In this document: piece after piece, positions 20,567-32,531 of the stretch
How the letters are laid out: every line of letters starts with the position of its first letter
How positions within the stretch are numbered: the stretch's first letter is position 1
Source: Scilla litardierei
Lineage: Eukaryota > Streptophyta > Magnoliopsida > Asparagales > Asparagaceae
Assembly: GCA_030789695.1 (NCBI GenBank)
Contig: CM061136.1
Span: 128,750,648 to 128,814,647, forward strand
Direction of reading: 5' to 3'
DNA length: 64,000 nucleotides
Program-made: the position numbers and the translations under genes
Notes under the pieces: generated by a model
The model's input: the letters and a program-made list of their open reading frames with translations, nothing else
Database searches by the model: none
What the model was told of the DNA's origin: nothing

Positions 20567-23245
20567 ATGCTTCGTGTAGAAGCAATTCTTGATGGCCCCC
20601 TTTCTTTCTTAAATATTTAATTCCTTCCTATTCGATCGAGTTAAAATCTCTTCGTAGATTTTGAAGTCTATTGGTTGAAATTTTTAATCTCGTAGCTTCT
20701 GCTAACCGATATCTCTCGTATTTTGGTTTTAAGAGCTTTACTACTATTTTGATTACTTTAGAATATCTTCCAAGATAAGTAGAACTTCAATTATTTTCCT
20801 ATATCAGTTCTAGGTTCATTGAACTCGTACTTTAAGGTCTGGTATAAATCAGTTGTTTGGCAAATCCGGGTCCCTCTAAAAAGTATTTTAAATGATATTT
20901 ATTTGGAGTTCTCTTCAGTTTTAAAACTTGTAAGCATTTAGCATGGGCTTAAATTTTCACACTATAGTTGATCGGATTTCATTCGTTGAATTTCAAAATT
21001 TTACCGAAATATTATATTAAGCTCTGCCGTAAAATATTTTCGGACCTCTCCGTTGTAAATCTTGACTTTTCTGAAGGTATCCCTTCGACTTCCTTTTCCT
21101 AAGTTTAAATTCGTTTGAAATTTTAATATTTATAAATTTATACTTCATGCTCCTTCGTTGACTTAAAGATCTCTAAAGATTTTGTCGAAAATTTGGAATA
21201 CTAACCCATTGTGTTTTACCAGTCTATACCTTCCGTACCCATGAACATACCATGTCCTTTCTTATATAAATTTTATTCTGAACTGTATCTTTATTTTTGC
21301 CCAATTCGATTTATAATTTTTCCTTATCTTACGTATGCCATACAATTGACTCATCGCGTTTTCTTTAATATACTTTTCAAGTTACACATGATTCCAGCTT
21401 TCAACCAACCAAGGATATGTTCAACATTTTCCCTATTACAATTTTTGGAAAAAATTACGTCTTCATAACTTTCTCACGATCTAGACCTTCCATAATTTGG
21501 TTTTAAAGCTTATTACAATTTTGACAAACTTACTACTGAGTTTTCCGTCCACCACACATGCTTTTAGAATAATTTCTAAACTAAGTTGAATTTCGAATGT
21601 TTTCATATATCCGTATTAGGCTCATTAGCTCGTATGTTAAGAGCTTTGTGTAAAACGGTTTCTTTTGGCAAATCCCGGTTACACTAAAAGGTGGTTTCAA
21701 TATTGATTATTTGAGCTTTTCCTGGCTTAAAGACTTTGAAAGTATTTGGCATGAATTTAGAATTCTTTCGTTAATTAAATTTCGTTTCAAGACTTTTGCC
21801 AACATTGCTAAATCACTGCCGTATAATATTTTCTAAAACTACGTCCTTAATGTGCGTATGAACGCTTTACTTCCCTTCATAATGATTTCCGTTAAGCCAA
21901 TAAATCATTTCATCTTATTATGAGCATTCAACTCAAACTTATTTCGAACAAGTGATTTTATCGATCCTCAAATATCGTTTATACGAAGTGGAACTCCAAC
22001 TTTTCAAATATGACCGTTTTATACTTCTAGTGTTTTTGGTGATGTTGCCTATTGTGTGATATATACATACTCAGAGTTATTCGTGATATTATGAAATTGT
22101 AAGTGTGTTAATATTTATGGATATGTGTGAGGATAGCTATGCCACTCTAGGGGCGTCTATATATATAAGATTCTGTATTGGAATGTCTGAATAGGGTGTA
22201 CGTAGTTGGAGATACTTATGATGGTTAAAATAATATGAATGGTGAAACTATATGTATGCTGGGTGTGATAATAATGGGTGTACGTATAGTTAATGTGAGT
22301 AGGCCTATTATGTGACCTATGTGTTGTACGTGTGAGTGTGTGCTCGTACGTAGTTACGTATTGTGCGTAGACGCGAGTAGTTATGAAATTGGTGCGTGAG
22401 TATATAGGTGATATATATATATATGGTAGTAGAAATATAATTTTGATTGGTATTGCTTACTATCGTGGCTGTCGTATGCGTGTATACCGTGAGGTATACA
22501 CGGCTATTGCATATCTTGACTAATGGGTGAAGTAAGTGTATTGGTGTGCCAATTATGGGTGGATGGATATGGTATGAAGATATACGATGCTTGGGTGTGA
22601 CTATGGGTAAATATTTTTATTAAGGAGAGTATTGTAATTATAGGTGTGCTGATGTTTGTAAGAATATCATGATATGTGAAGTGATTGAAGTATGTGATAT
22701 TACCTGGCTAGATATTAAGGGTGTTTGACATTTAGATATGTATGTGGTTATGTTGGTAGACGCGTATGCATTAGATAGTTTGGCATATGTATGGATGCTA
22801 TGTTATGTGTATGGGGTTATTCCGCCATGATTTTGAGTCTCACTCAAGCTGGGTGGGTACACTCTATGTACATTGGTGTATTGTATGTGGTTGGTATATA
22901 GTGATGAATGATGTATGTATAATGTCAGGATTGTTTGTGCCGGTTGTGTTACGCACACGATTGTGGGTGGCCATACCAATATATAGTTATGTGAGTTGGT
23001 CTTGGGGTATAGTTTTCACTAAGGACTTGGTTGCGTGAGTATATGTGCGCTAGCTAAACTAGGTGCGTAGATGTGCTAAGCATATAGTGGTGTGATTGGT
23101 ATAAATATATATATATATATGAATGAAATATTAGCGTGTGTGGGTGTGCACCATGCACGGGTGAGTATGTGATAGTTATAGGAATTGGTGACTATGGTAT
23201 GTATGGCGTGTCGTGATTATAGCTATAGGACCATATATATATATA
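20567..23245. other. AT- and GT-rich internal region without genes
   Basis: 20690-21100 and 21480-21850 are a strongly diverged direct duplication, with shared phrases such as TTTGGTTTTAA, TTTAGAATA and TTTGGCAAATCC, period about 790-840 bp. From 22030 to 23245 the sequence is rich in GTGTG and TATG with no reading frame of note. A similar GT-rich style resumes at 29474-30010, which suggests that 23246-29473 interrupts it. Confidence 0.55.
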
Positions 23246-23247
23246 GA

Positions 23248-23626
23248 GGAAAATTTTCAAATGAGAACATTTCGCACCGTGCGAAAATGTTTTTATTTTT
23301 TTTTTGAAATTTTTTTTTCAAAAATTCTTTTTTCCACCCTCATTATATGTTGTTATACCCCTCTCAAAAAATAATCATTGAGAAATAATGTCATTTGGCC
23401 TTCGATCAAGGCATTTCATCAAATTCGCACGTTTTGAGACCGTTAAATTTGTAACGGGTGGATGGGTGCTCTAATGCCCAACGGGTTCACCCATTATTTT
23501 CCATGGGGTATATATTTGTATGGATTAAACATCAAAAAAAGAATTTTTGAAAAAAAAAATTTCAAAAAAATAAAAAAAATGTTTTCGCACCGTGCGAAAA
23601 CCCCTTTTTTCGCAACCGAAGATCAC
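23248..23626 (+). mobile_element. micron-like element copy 4 (379 bp)
   Basis: GGAAAATTTTC to GAAGATCAC. TTTTCGCACCGTGCGAAAA-type palindromes lie near both ends (about 23270-23288 and 23581-23600). Short TA tracts flank it. It shows the family is also present inside the LTR element. Confidence 0.75.
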
Positions 23627-23948
23627 TCTATATATATATATATATATATATCTATTATACATTTGACAGCGATTTTTGAATCCTAGGGCTGACTAGGACA
23701 AGCTGACTAGGACAAACTGGTTGATAAAAGACGGCCAGGATTTAAACTTGGGAAATGAACGGCTTAGATGCAGCTATGCTTGGAAAACAACCCCCTCATA
23801 TATTAACTCAGCCTTTTGCTTTGTGGGTCCCATTTCATTGTTGTGTGCGTGACCTGGGGAAGAGCAAGACTATTTGTATTGGGGGAGAGCAAGAGGCGTT
23901 TGTAGCCTGAGAGCTTCCCCAAAATTGGCTCTTCCTCTTCCCTAAAAT

Positions 23949-24011
23949 ATGAAGAGAGCATCAATGCTACTGGTTCTTCTCGCCACCGCCTCCTTCCTCA
24001 CCCCAAAATAG
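23949..24011 (+). other. 20-codon signal-peptide-like reading frame
   Basis: ATG at 23949 and TAG at 24009-24011 enclose a peptide with a basic start and a hydrophobic core (LLVLLATASFL). It could be the first exon end of a captured secreted-protein gene or chance; duplicated GGAAGAGAGC phrases surround it, and a donor-like GAGGTAAGTA follows at about 24077. Confidence 0.25.
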
Positions 24012-24932
24012 GAAGAGAGCAAATAGCAGCAGTAAGGGATCGCAGCCATTTCCCCCTTCCTCACCCCAACCTCTAGAGGTAAGTATTTCTGGAGCTCGCC
24101 TGATCTGACATGAGCTCTTAATGATCTGGTCTGAGGTAATTGTTTTTGTTTTTGTTTTTCACCTGAACATCATGAGCCTTGGTTTGCCGAAGATCCTGAG
24201 CAAAAGTAACTGAAAATGGTGCAAATTTGCAAGGTCACAACTTTAAAAAGGTGCGGATTTGTTCGATGGGTTTTCTTTATGTTCATTTGCAACTCCGAAT
24301 TCTGTTCCTGTTGTTTTGTGGAATATTTTAAATTTGTTCGAATTTTGTTGAATATTTTGTCATTAATCACGGATCCTCCCCTCAGGAGTATGGACTTAAT
24401 AAATGTACACCCGCCCATACAAAAGAATCCCAGTGGAAAAATGATACCCATCTGCCCTAAACTTCATGTAAAACAAATCATCAAGGGAAAATTTCTTCCA
24501 TTTATACAAGTGGAAGGGAAATAGATGCGCCTCCCCAATCCATCAAAGAATATCTGGCCTCTACTCAGAAGTTTGCATAGCTAATGCTCATGTTATCGCC
24601 TACATAAGAGATGAGGGAAAATACAGTGGATTACTCAACTGAAAAACCCAAGAATTCCAAGTATATGAATTGATTAAAGTGATCAATCTTACAGAAGTCT
24701 GATATTGAAGTTGACATTGAACAATAATGGGCTCCAGTAATACCCTAGATGTATGATATGGACTACAGCAGAAGCCAGATTTCATTAGTTACATTGCTCA
24801 CAGGTTATCCATATATGGATCTTGCATGGGAACCAAGCCTGTAGGGAAGATTTCATTAGTTTCATTAGTTAATAATGGGCTCCAGTAATACCTTCCGAAT
24901 ATGAATTTTGGAAATGTTTATGTTTCAAACAG

Positions 24933-25091
24933 GGGAAATTATTTCCAAGAAGGGAAGAACGTAAAGATGGAGATGAGTGTGGGTGATGCTTACCAGAGAT
25001 CGATTACGACGCTACTTGAGTGGATTCACACGGAAGTTAACACTAACAAGACTCAGGTTTTTTTCCATACATATGCACCTGTGCATTTCAG
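24933..25091 (+). pseudogene. captured exon of a TRICHOME BIREFRINGENCE-LIKE gene
   Basis: The 159-nt stretch encodes 53 residues matching the internal exon of plant TBL (PC-esterase/DUF231) proteins: YFQEG near the start, MSVGDAYQRSI in the middle, then KTQVFFHTYAPVHF at the end. It is bounded by AAACAG upstream and a GT donor at 25092-25093, in the phase expected from TBL genes (from memory of family exon borders). TBL proteins are Golgi polysaccharide O-acetyltransferases. Only this exon is present; the GDSL and DxxH motifs lie in other exons. Retained splice borders imply capture from DNA rather than mRNA. Confidence 0.75.
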
Positions 25092-27565
25092 GTTCGTATA
25101 AGTCTAGCTCAGCAGCACTCTTCCTTTTTTTATCTTTCATAACAGTTTGGTACATTTCAGGCTTATTGCGCATTTTAGATTCATAAAAGTCTATTTCTGT
25201 ATATTATGCATTTCCTATGCATTAGGCCTGAGCATGGTTTTACATAAACCCCTCTTTGAGTATTTTCTGAATGGTTTATTTAGTTAATAATGATGGTAGA
25301 AATCTGCCACACATGCAGTTCACAATAAGTTTTTTGCTTGCTGAATATTTCTGAAAGCATTGCCAATGACCTTTTTTTTCACGAGTATGGTATTTTCTAA
25401 TTTTTATGGTTTGGCTTGCTAACATATAGCCTTTCCTTTTAAGTTGCCATGGATCGTTATGCCAATGTTGTCCTTGCGGTTTCTCATAATGCTCAGTGTG
25501 TATGCACGCTCATAATGGCTATCTACACATTTGAATGAAGCTTCTAAGATGTAGTTTTGCCCCCTATCCGACTTTGACACTCGAACGTGAACCATGTCTA
25601 TATAAAATTGATTGCATTTACAAGCTCATAGACACCAGAGAACAGAAACAATATCAACGAAGGCATTAAAAGGGTAAGAAAAAAAAGGCAAAACAAACCT
25701 AAGAAATGCGCAAGTCCTTGGGCATTAAAAGGGTCCGAGAAGCTTTCCATTCCTACACACCTTGCTGCTGCTACCTGGAATTACATCAAATTAACAAAAT
25801 GTCCATGAGAACAACACAATTAAAACAAGAATTCAATATGCAATGTAAATTACTTAGCATAACATTTAAATTAAAATCCCTCTTCTACGTAATTTACATT
25901 TTTTAAACAAGATCTGAACTAGACCAAAACACCAATAATGCAGACTTGATCCAGGACCACGATTGGAGCACAAAAGCCAATCAGTTCGAACATACTGACT
26001 TAAAAACGAAGACTAAACCAGATTACCAAAGTGATCAACACGATCCAACATTGTTTCATATGGGTCCTTCACTATGATTTTGATTTCCAAGTTAAAAAGA
26101 AGAAGAGGAAAAGTATCAGGTTTAAGTATCAAAGTGAGGTCATGGTCCTGTAATTCACTGAATCGTTACTGGAAGGTGATCGAATACAGCTCTTTTGAAC
26201 TAGATCGGGTGAAATGTCGATTGTATCTTAAACATAAATTTAACCCCAGTACGGAGACTATATCAAGGGGAATCGTGGGATTGTAGATTTGAAACTGGAA
26301 ATCTGTATATCACAAATTTCTAGATTGAGTTGTAGATTACAAAATTTCCAGTTTGTAAATTTTGTTTGTTTTTATGCCCTGATTCGGGGTTTTTTTTCTG
26401 TTTTCTCAGGTTCGGGGTTTTCACGTTCGTTTGTAGACGTTATTTTTATTTCATTTGCCAGTACACTTCTCCTAACTCTTTTTTCTACTCTAAATCTCTA
26501 TCTCTTTTTAAATTTCTAATTTGTTTGGTTGGAATTTCTTTGAACAGTGAGAGTGAAATTGGAGAAGGCGACTCAAATAATGCTCCAATTTTGAGCAATG
26601 CTCAATCAATATAACTTTTTTGAGACTCAAATAGATATATTATGTTTTCCCCCTCAAAAGAAATTTTTTGGATTATTAAATTTTTTGATTATTGTTAAGC
26701 ATTTGGATTATTGTTTCTTTCCCTTTACTCCACATAAGCATTGGGATTATATTCTTACTCCATTTTTTGATAGAGGTATCTTACATTATAGTGTATATTC
26801 TTATGAAATTTCCCGTTTTTGCCATCATTATGTTATATTATAGAGTCAATCTTGCTGTTTGAGAATGATTTTTGTCGGAGGAGGAAACTGAAGAGGAGGA
26901 AACTGAAGGAAACTGAAGAAGAGGAGGAAACTGAATGATGGGATATCTTAAATTTATAGAGTTCAAGGTTTCTTATTGGAGAGGATGAAACTGAAGGTGG
27001 GGGCATTGTCGGAGCAAGATATTTGTGTATGTTCTTTGATTTTCTTCTTTATTTTTTTAAATCTTTATCATCAAAATTTTGTCCACCATAGTAACTGTAA
27101 AGAAACCGAAGACATCACTATAATATTTAACATACATATGTAACACCATGGTAATGATTTTGTAGCTGCCAAAAAAATTTAAGAATTCACACATTTTTCA
27201 AGAGTGCAATATGGTCGTGGATTTTGTGTTGCAACCTTTTTGGTTATGCCACGAGAGCGAGCGAGAAAGCTCGAGCATTTTATTTCTCAACCAACATCTC
27301 AATTTATGTCAAAACATCTAAGCATCTACAGTTATGCCATGGAACTTGGAACACATGCATCTACAGTTATGCCATGGAACTAGATGTGGAACAATATCAT
27401 GATGTTGTAAATGCCATACTCAACTTCACTTTAAAAGGAAAAAAAATCATTTCATGATGGTGAAAATGCACTTCATCAAGTACCTGTATGGTAGGTAATA
27501 TGGCCTTGGACAAGTATTTGTATTTAGGTAATGGGTAGAGTTCATTGCTCATATGTATGCACCCC

Positions 27566-27652
27566 ACAGAGAGCAAGAACATCAACAAAGAATGGGGTGT
27601 GGTCTACCCAACAGAGAGCAAGAACATCAACAAAGAATGGGGTGTGGTCTGC
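27566..27652 (+). repeat. 45-bp tandem duplication
   Basis: ACAGAGAGCAAGAACATCAA and following bases occur at 27566 and again at 27611 with almost no change. Confidence 0.9.
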
Positions 27653-28028
27653 CGATTCGAGTCTTCAGTTGCTCAAATTATTGTCAGATAATTAGCAACC
27701 AGTAACTAATACTAGGAAATTCAGAATGAGACATCTTTACCCTTTTTAGAAGTCTACATATAAGATTCAGCCACTGGCATTTCAGTAACTTCACATATGA
27801 CATTATATTCATTAAGTTGAGTGAAATAAATATATTTTATAGTGTTACATTATGTTGAATGCTTCCAAATTTTTCTGGTGATTTCTTTAGTAATTGCCAA
27901 AGCATATTCTCGTGTGATTTAGATCCCTCCAATCAAAGTGATATAGGTGTGATTTAGATAATTAGCCCCTCCCCTGTTTTTAATTTGTTACCAAATATAA
28001 TCCAACTTATTAATTTTGTTGATTGCAG

Positions 28029-28122
28029 TTAAGTTGAAGGCTTTGGGTATGCCATGGGTGCTGAGAATGGAGGATGCAAGTGTGGATCCAACTGTACCTG
28101 TGACCCATGCAACTGCAAATGA
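28029..28122 (+). pseudogene. captured last exon of a type 2-like metallothionein gene
   Basis: After an acceptor-like TTGATTGCAG the frame from 28033 encodes the carboxy cysteine domain GCKCGSNCTCDPCNCK followed by TGA (28120-28122). The CXC, CXC, CXC spacing and the preceding GAENG are those of plant metallothionein C-terminal domains, which bind Cu or Zn in the cytosol. The N-terminal cysteine domain and the spacer are absent nearby. The first codons after the acceptor include TAA, so the spliced phase is disturbed. A 3'-UTR-like sequence follows. The retained intron end indicates a genomic capture. Confidence 0.78.
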
Positions 28123-28751
28123 AGTTGTTGATGTATTGTGTTTGAAGGAGTCTTAATTTAATTGTTATTAGGTGCTTAGAATAATGAATGAGGCCATGGC
28201 CAATATCATGTCATACTTAAAAAGAAAGGGGGTTGTGTGATAAGAAAGCATAAGAAATGAGCAATAACATATGCCATTTGTTACTAAAATGAGCTCAGCA
28301 TATATGTGATAATGATTTCTTTAGCTTAGTGGGGGTCCTAATCATCATTTTGTGATCACTCATGTTTTATAGATTCACTGCAAGCAGGGACCAGTAGGTC
28401 ACATGAGTATTTTTCATGATTTTTAAAGCTTTTTCTTTCAAGAATATCATGCTTGAATGAGTATAGATTGGCTTTTATTATATGTTCAGTGATTATTTGT
28501 GTGGCAGAGATGCTAAAACATGTTCTATAGTATACGGCCTAGGTCAAGAGTTTTATGATGGAAAGAAACTGGCAGATGAATATATACTGAGAAAATCAAA
28601 TTTTACAGAATATACATCAATGGTTTCTTATGTTTGACAAAATAACGCAAGGTTACGGACTTCAATATTCTATTCTTTCTATTGAAGAAACAGACTTGCA
28701 TTTCTAAAGATAAGTTTGGATATCTCATAGCAAACTTTGATTGAAAGAAAT

Positions 28752-28752
<1 letters not shown>

Positions 28753-28809
<57 letters not shown>
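28753..28809. repeat. (GA)n microsatellite
   Basis: About 27 GA units. Confidence 0.97.
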
Positions 28810-28812
<3 letters not shown>

Positions 28813-29109
28813 AAAGGAAAAACTCCCATGTTACAGCATGGGGCCGGCCTGCTGGTTCACCAAGATCCACTTGTGCATCTCCTTTGGTTTCCCATTCTCA
28901 TTTGGAAAGATGAATACATAGTAACCAAGCAGAGTTCATAAATTTATTCTCCATGGAAGTACATTTTGAGAAACCACTGATCAATTCAAATGCTAAAAAT
29001 ATGTAATTCTCCACAAATCAAGCTTTGATTTCATTATTAAAAGCTTAGGACTCATCTTCACATGTTCCATACATGTTCCATACAAATGACACCTCCCATC
29101 CTCCCATCC

Positions 29110-29419
29110 TAAATATCAATTAATATTCGGCACCGAAGGCGCCCGATTCGCTAAAATTTTTTACACCAATTTGTTGTTTCGTGCTGAAGGCGGACATGCC
29201 GAAACTGTTGTTCTACGCCGAATTTGTTGTTTAATACCGACTGCGCCAAATTTGTCGTTTCGCACTGAAGGCGCCCATGCCGAAGGTGCCCGTGCCACTA
29301 AATATTTTTAAGCTAATTTGTTGTTCTTTTAAATTTTGGCTGTGGAAATAATTTTTTTTGGAAACAAAGATTTCGCGAGGGAAAATCTTAAATGAACCGT
29401 GCCCGCGGGCACGGGTTAT

Positions 29420-29425
<6 letters not shown>
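29110..29425. repeat. degenerate GAAGGCGCCC repeats and terminal palindrome
   Basis: Phrases such as CGAAGGCGCCC, TTGTTGTTTCG and ATGCCGAA recur four or more times at 29130-29300. The perfect palindrome CCGTGCCCGCGGGCACGG lies at 29397-29414, just before (TA)n at 29424-29473. Confidence 0.7.
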
Positions 29426-29476
<51 letters not shown>

Positions 29477-30029
29477 GTGGTAATACGGTGAAATGTGTGC
29501 ATGTATTTGAATGATTATAAATGGTGGAATCATAACGATGGTGAATGTATGTTAGATATAGTGAACTTGTTTTAACAATTGTATGGTGTGATTTCGCATG
29601 TTGGTTGTTTTGGCGTATACTAGGAGATATAGGGACTAGAGTATTCTTATTGTCATGTCCATAGGTAGTTACTTATACGTGTAGATTCCGATGGTATTTT
29701 CTAGTGTGAAATTATTTTCAAATAAGTAAGAGACTTGGTTATTTTCATATAGTGTGTAATAAGTGTTTTATAACTATATGGAATATACTTGCCTATATGA
29801 ATGATTTGAATACGTGAATGGAGTTGTTTGATTACAATAAGTATAAGAGTACTAGGTGCGTGAATATGTATTTACTTCCGTGGTGTTAATAATTGACCAC
29901 CTGGAGTATATATATATATAAGCGCCTGAAGTGAATGTACTTGGTTGAAATTTTGATGTTGATTGAGGGTAGCTACTAGGGTGACTAGATATATCTATCG
30001 TTAGCAAGTCCGAGGACGGACTTTATTCT

Positions 30030-30042
30030 AAGGTGGGTAGGA
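30030..30042 (+). other. polypurine tract of the 15.3-kb element
   Basis: AAGGTGGGTAGGA directly before the 3' LTR, as at 6724-6736. Confidence 0.8.
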
Positions 30043-30329
30043 TGTAACGACTGGTTTTCATGCAATTGGATTATCTATATTAAAATATATGTTTTGGCGG
30101 ATTTTCTCCTCATGCGTGGTTTTCGTCTCCGTAATTTTCATTTTCGATCGTTTCATCGTGTTTCCTTGTTTCTTCCTTAGGATCGTCGATTTCGAAGTAT
30201 GTCATTCGTGACGGACTTCATAACGGTCGTATCTTACTATTAGATCAAGCCTAGGAGTCTTAGGAATCGATCCTGGGGCCCCGCGCTCCGTATTGGAACT
30301 TTTGGTGCTTATTAGCCGGTATAAGAAGG

Positions 30330-30725
30330 GGCACCGACCGACTAGATGACGATCCAGTCGGTCGGCAATCCTTCTTGGACCGACTAGTTGGCTTTCTAAA
30401 TTTCTCAGGAGTTATTGTTTATCGTTAGTCGGTCTAAGAACGTTGGTTGACCGACTAGGCAAACTAGTCGGTCAGCAATGCTTCTTTAACCGACTAACTC
30501 TTCATCTTATTTTTGGTATCAATACTGTTTACTCTTAGTCGGTCTAAGAACGTTCATCGACCGACTAGATGCTAAACTAGTCGGTCAGTATTTGTTCATG
30601 GACCGACTAATTCGAAATTCTATTTTCGTTCAGAAGTTACTGTTTACACTTAGTCGGTCTGCGTTGGTCGACCGACCGACTAGTTGCCAAACTAGTCGGT
30701 CAGTGCTTACTCTTTGATCGACTAG
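30330..30725. repeat. U3 palindromic array in the 3' LTR
   Basis: Counterpart of 17504-17912 with TAGTCGGTC/GACCGACTA half-sites. The two small deletions fall in spacers next to motifs. Confidence 0.92.
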
Positions 30726-30768
30726 TCTGTGTTAAAACCCTAATTTCTGGGCAGCCGCCAGCCTAACC

Positions 30769-30776
30769 TATTTATA
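30769..30776 (+). promoter_or_regulatory. TATA-like box of 3' LTR
   Basis: TATTTATA, 43 bp after the array. Confidence 0.6.
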
Positions 30777-32075
30777 CCCCTCCCAAACGTTTCTTCTTCC
30801 TCCCTCACGACCCAAAACCCTAAAATCTCCCCCATTGAGCCCCCATCTTCCTCCAAGCTTCATTTCTTCATCCCAAGCCCTAGATTCATCATCTAAACCC
30901 TCCATCCACTCTTTCCACCTCTCATTTTCCCCAAATCTCCATCAAATCCCCAAAACCCCCCCAAAACCCTAATTCTCCAAACTTCTCCAATCTTTTCCAG
31001 ATCTGATCCTAGGGTTCTCCGGAGTGTTTCTTCCGCCTCCTCTCGGTAAGAAATCGATTCCTTGGTGTTTTCATAACCTAGTTGTATTTTTATGAAACCC
31101 TAATAAATTTCATGTTGTTTGATGTTTGTCTCCCCATAACAGCGATTTCCCCGTAGATTTGCATCCGAGAGACGAAGTGGTCGTCATCCCCGGTGTTAGG
31201 CAAGTGAAACTTGCCACTTAGGGTTTAGGCCATGTTTTAGGCCATTTTGCTTGTTGTAGGCGCAAAAGAGGCTAGGCGACGAAATGATACTCGCTTAGGC
31301 GCAAATTGAGGAACTAGCTTGACAACGAAGCTAGTCCCGACATTTAGCATGTTGCACAATTACCATGTCATGTTTACTTTCCATTAACGGTACGCAAATT
31401 AAATGTCATGTCATTGCATTCTTTATGTGATCCCGTGATTGCGTAGCATCGCTACAATACTTGTGTTCCTGTCTCGTGACCAGAAGCGAGCATAATGAGT
31501 TGCTAACCCCAACACTCGATATATTGAATTGTGAACTAAGAAACAAGCTCCCGTGCGGGGCAACCCTGGCTCACTTGCTGGGCTCATGTTCAGGGACCCT
31601 GGCTTGTTTACGTGTGGGATGGGGTAAGAGTTAAGCGGCCATTCAACTGGGAGTCTGCCCGATCAGCAACTGCAGTTGTAAGGCGTAAACTCTGGGGTGG
31701 GGTAGTGTTTAGGGCCGATCAGTGTGAATGATGTACCATTCAGCTGAAGGGCGTAAACATCTACAAACAACAGTGAAACATGAATTGTGTTTAGTGCCGA
31801 TCGGTGTGAATGATGTACCATTCAGCTGAAGGGCGTAAACACCTACAAAACAATGTGAATTGATTGAGAATGTTAGTAGCTTGGCTACTCTTGTCTTGTC
31901 CCGATAATTGTACTCTTGTACTTGTTGTTCACCATGTCTTACTTGTGCACTCATGTTATAACTGCCATGTCATGCATACTATAACTGCTAGGTTGCTAGT
32001 TGCCTTACTTCCAGTTTCCTTGCCCAAGTCTTTTAGACTTGCTGACATGTGCCCCTGTACTCTTTTGGGTGACAC

Positions 32076-32183
32076 ATGTTAGATCCTAAGCCTGAGTACC
32101 TAGTTGAGGACGAGGTGTTTGCTGACGCCGAGCCCGAGCTTGTGTTTGACGGGGAGTACGTGGACACTGGGGACCAGACCTAG
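32076..32183 (+). CDS. short acidic LTR peptide, 3' LTR copy
   Basis: Identical to the 35-aa frame at 19262 as far as read (ATG 32076, TAG 32181-32183), whereas the flanking LTR sequence has accumulated scattered changes. See the entry at 19262. Confidence 0.4.
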   Translation: MLDPKPEYLVEDEVFADAEPELVFDGEYVDTGDQT

Positions 32184-32531
32184 TGTTTTCGTTGTGTTTT
32201 ACTTTTGTTTAGACAGTTGTTTTGTTATCGGTGTGTAGCACCTATACCTTGTTATGTCGTTGCTTTTGTTGGCCTTGTTCTGGGCCTTTAGACTCTTTCT
32301 TTTAGCATGGTGGCTTTTCTGGATGTTGAACTTATTTTGGATATTGGACTTTGTGAGATGCGAGATTTTATGTCAGTCTCTCCTTGTGTTATTATTGTTG
32401 TTCCGTTGTGGTTACAGGGACCTGCTTATGTTTTATTGACGCTTATCGGGTTTGGGGCTTCACAGCTCCACTCTCGTGCGGACCTTTTCACGTCTCGCCT
32501 CCATTTTAGGGAAGCGGGTCGTGACAAAAAT

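Larger units (their letters stand above)
23651..29425 (+). mobile_element. Helitron-like candidate carrying host gene fragments
   Basis: It begins TCTATTATAC directly after (TA)n, like plant Helitron 5' ends (TC...). It ends with an 18-nt perfect palindrome CCGTGCCCGCGGGCACGG (29397-29414), seven bases, then CTAT beside (TA)n. Helitrons end with a hairpin shortly before CTRR, so the last base does not fit. No TIR or TSD is seen. Two exons of unrelated plant genes with their splice borders lie inside in the same orientation, which is typical of Helitron capture. There is no Rep/helicase, so it would be non-autonomous. Alternative: several independent insertions. Confidence 0.45.
17222..32526 (+). 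mobile_element. 15.3-kb non-autonomous chromovirus-type LTR element
   Basis: 5' LTR 17222-19712, 3' LTR 30043-32526, TSD AAAAT at 17217-17221 and 32527-32531, and a polypurine tract at 30030-30042. The LTRs differ by about 20-30 visible changes, so they are about 99% alike. The internal region has only nucleocapsid-like gag, a protease stub, long AT- and GT-rich sequence, a micron-like copy and a Helitron-like segment. RT, RNase H and integrase are absent, so mobilisation would need enzymes from a relative such as the family at 2580. Confidence 0.9.
30043..32526 (+). repeat. 3' LTR of the 15.3-kb element
   Basis: TGTAACGAC to GTGACA, collinear with 17222-19712. Small differences include a 4-bp and a 3-bp deletion within the palindromic array. 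It is followed by the TSD AAAAT. Confidence 0.93.

Noticed and set aside
28840..28925. Minus-strand stretch that reads like a protein segment (PNENGKPKEMHKWILV)
   Set aside because: Only about 28 codons, no family recognised, no splice borders; could be another captured fragment but not supportable.
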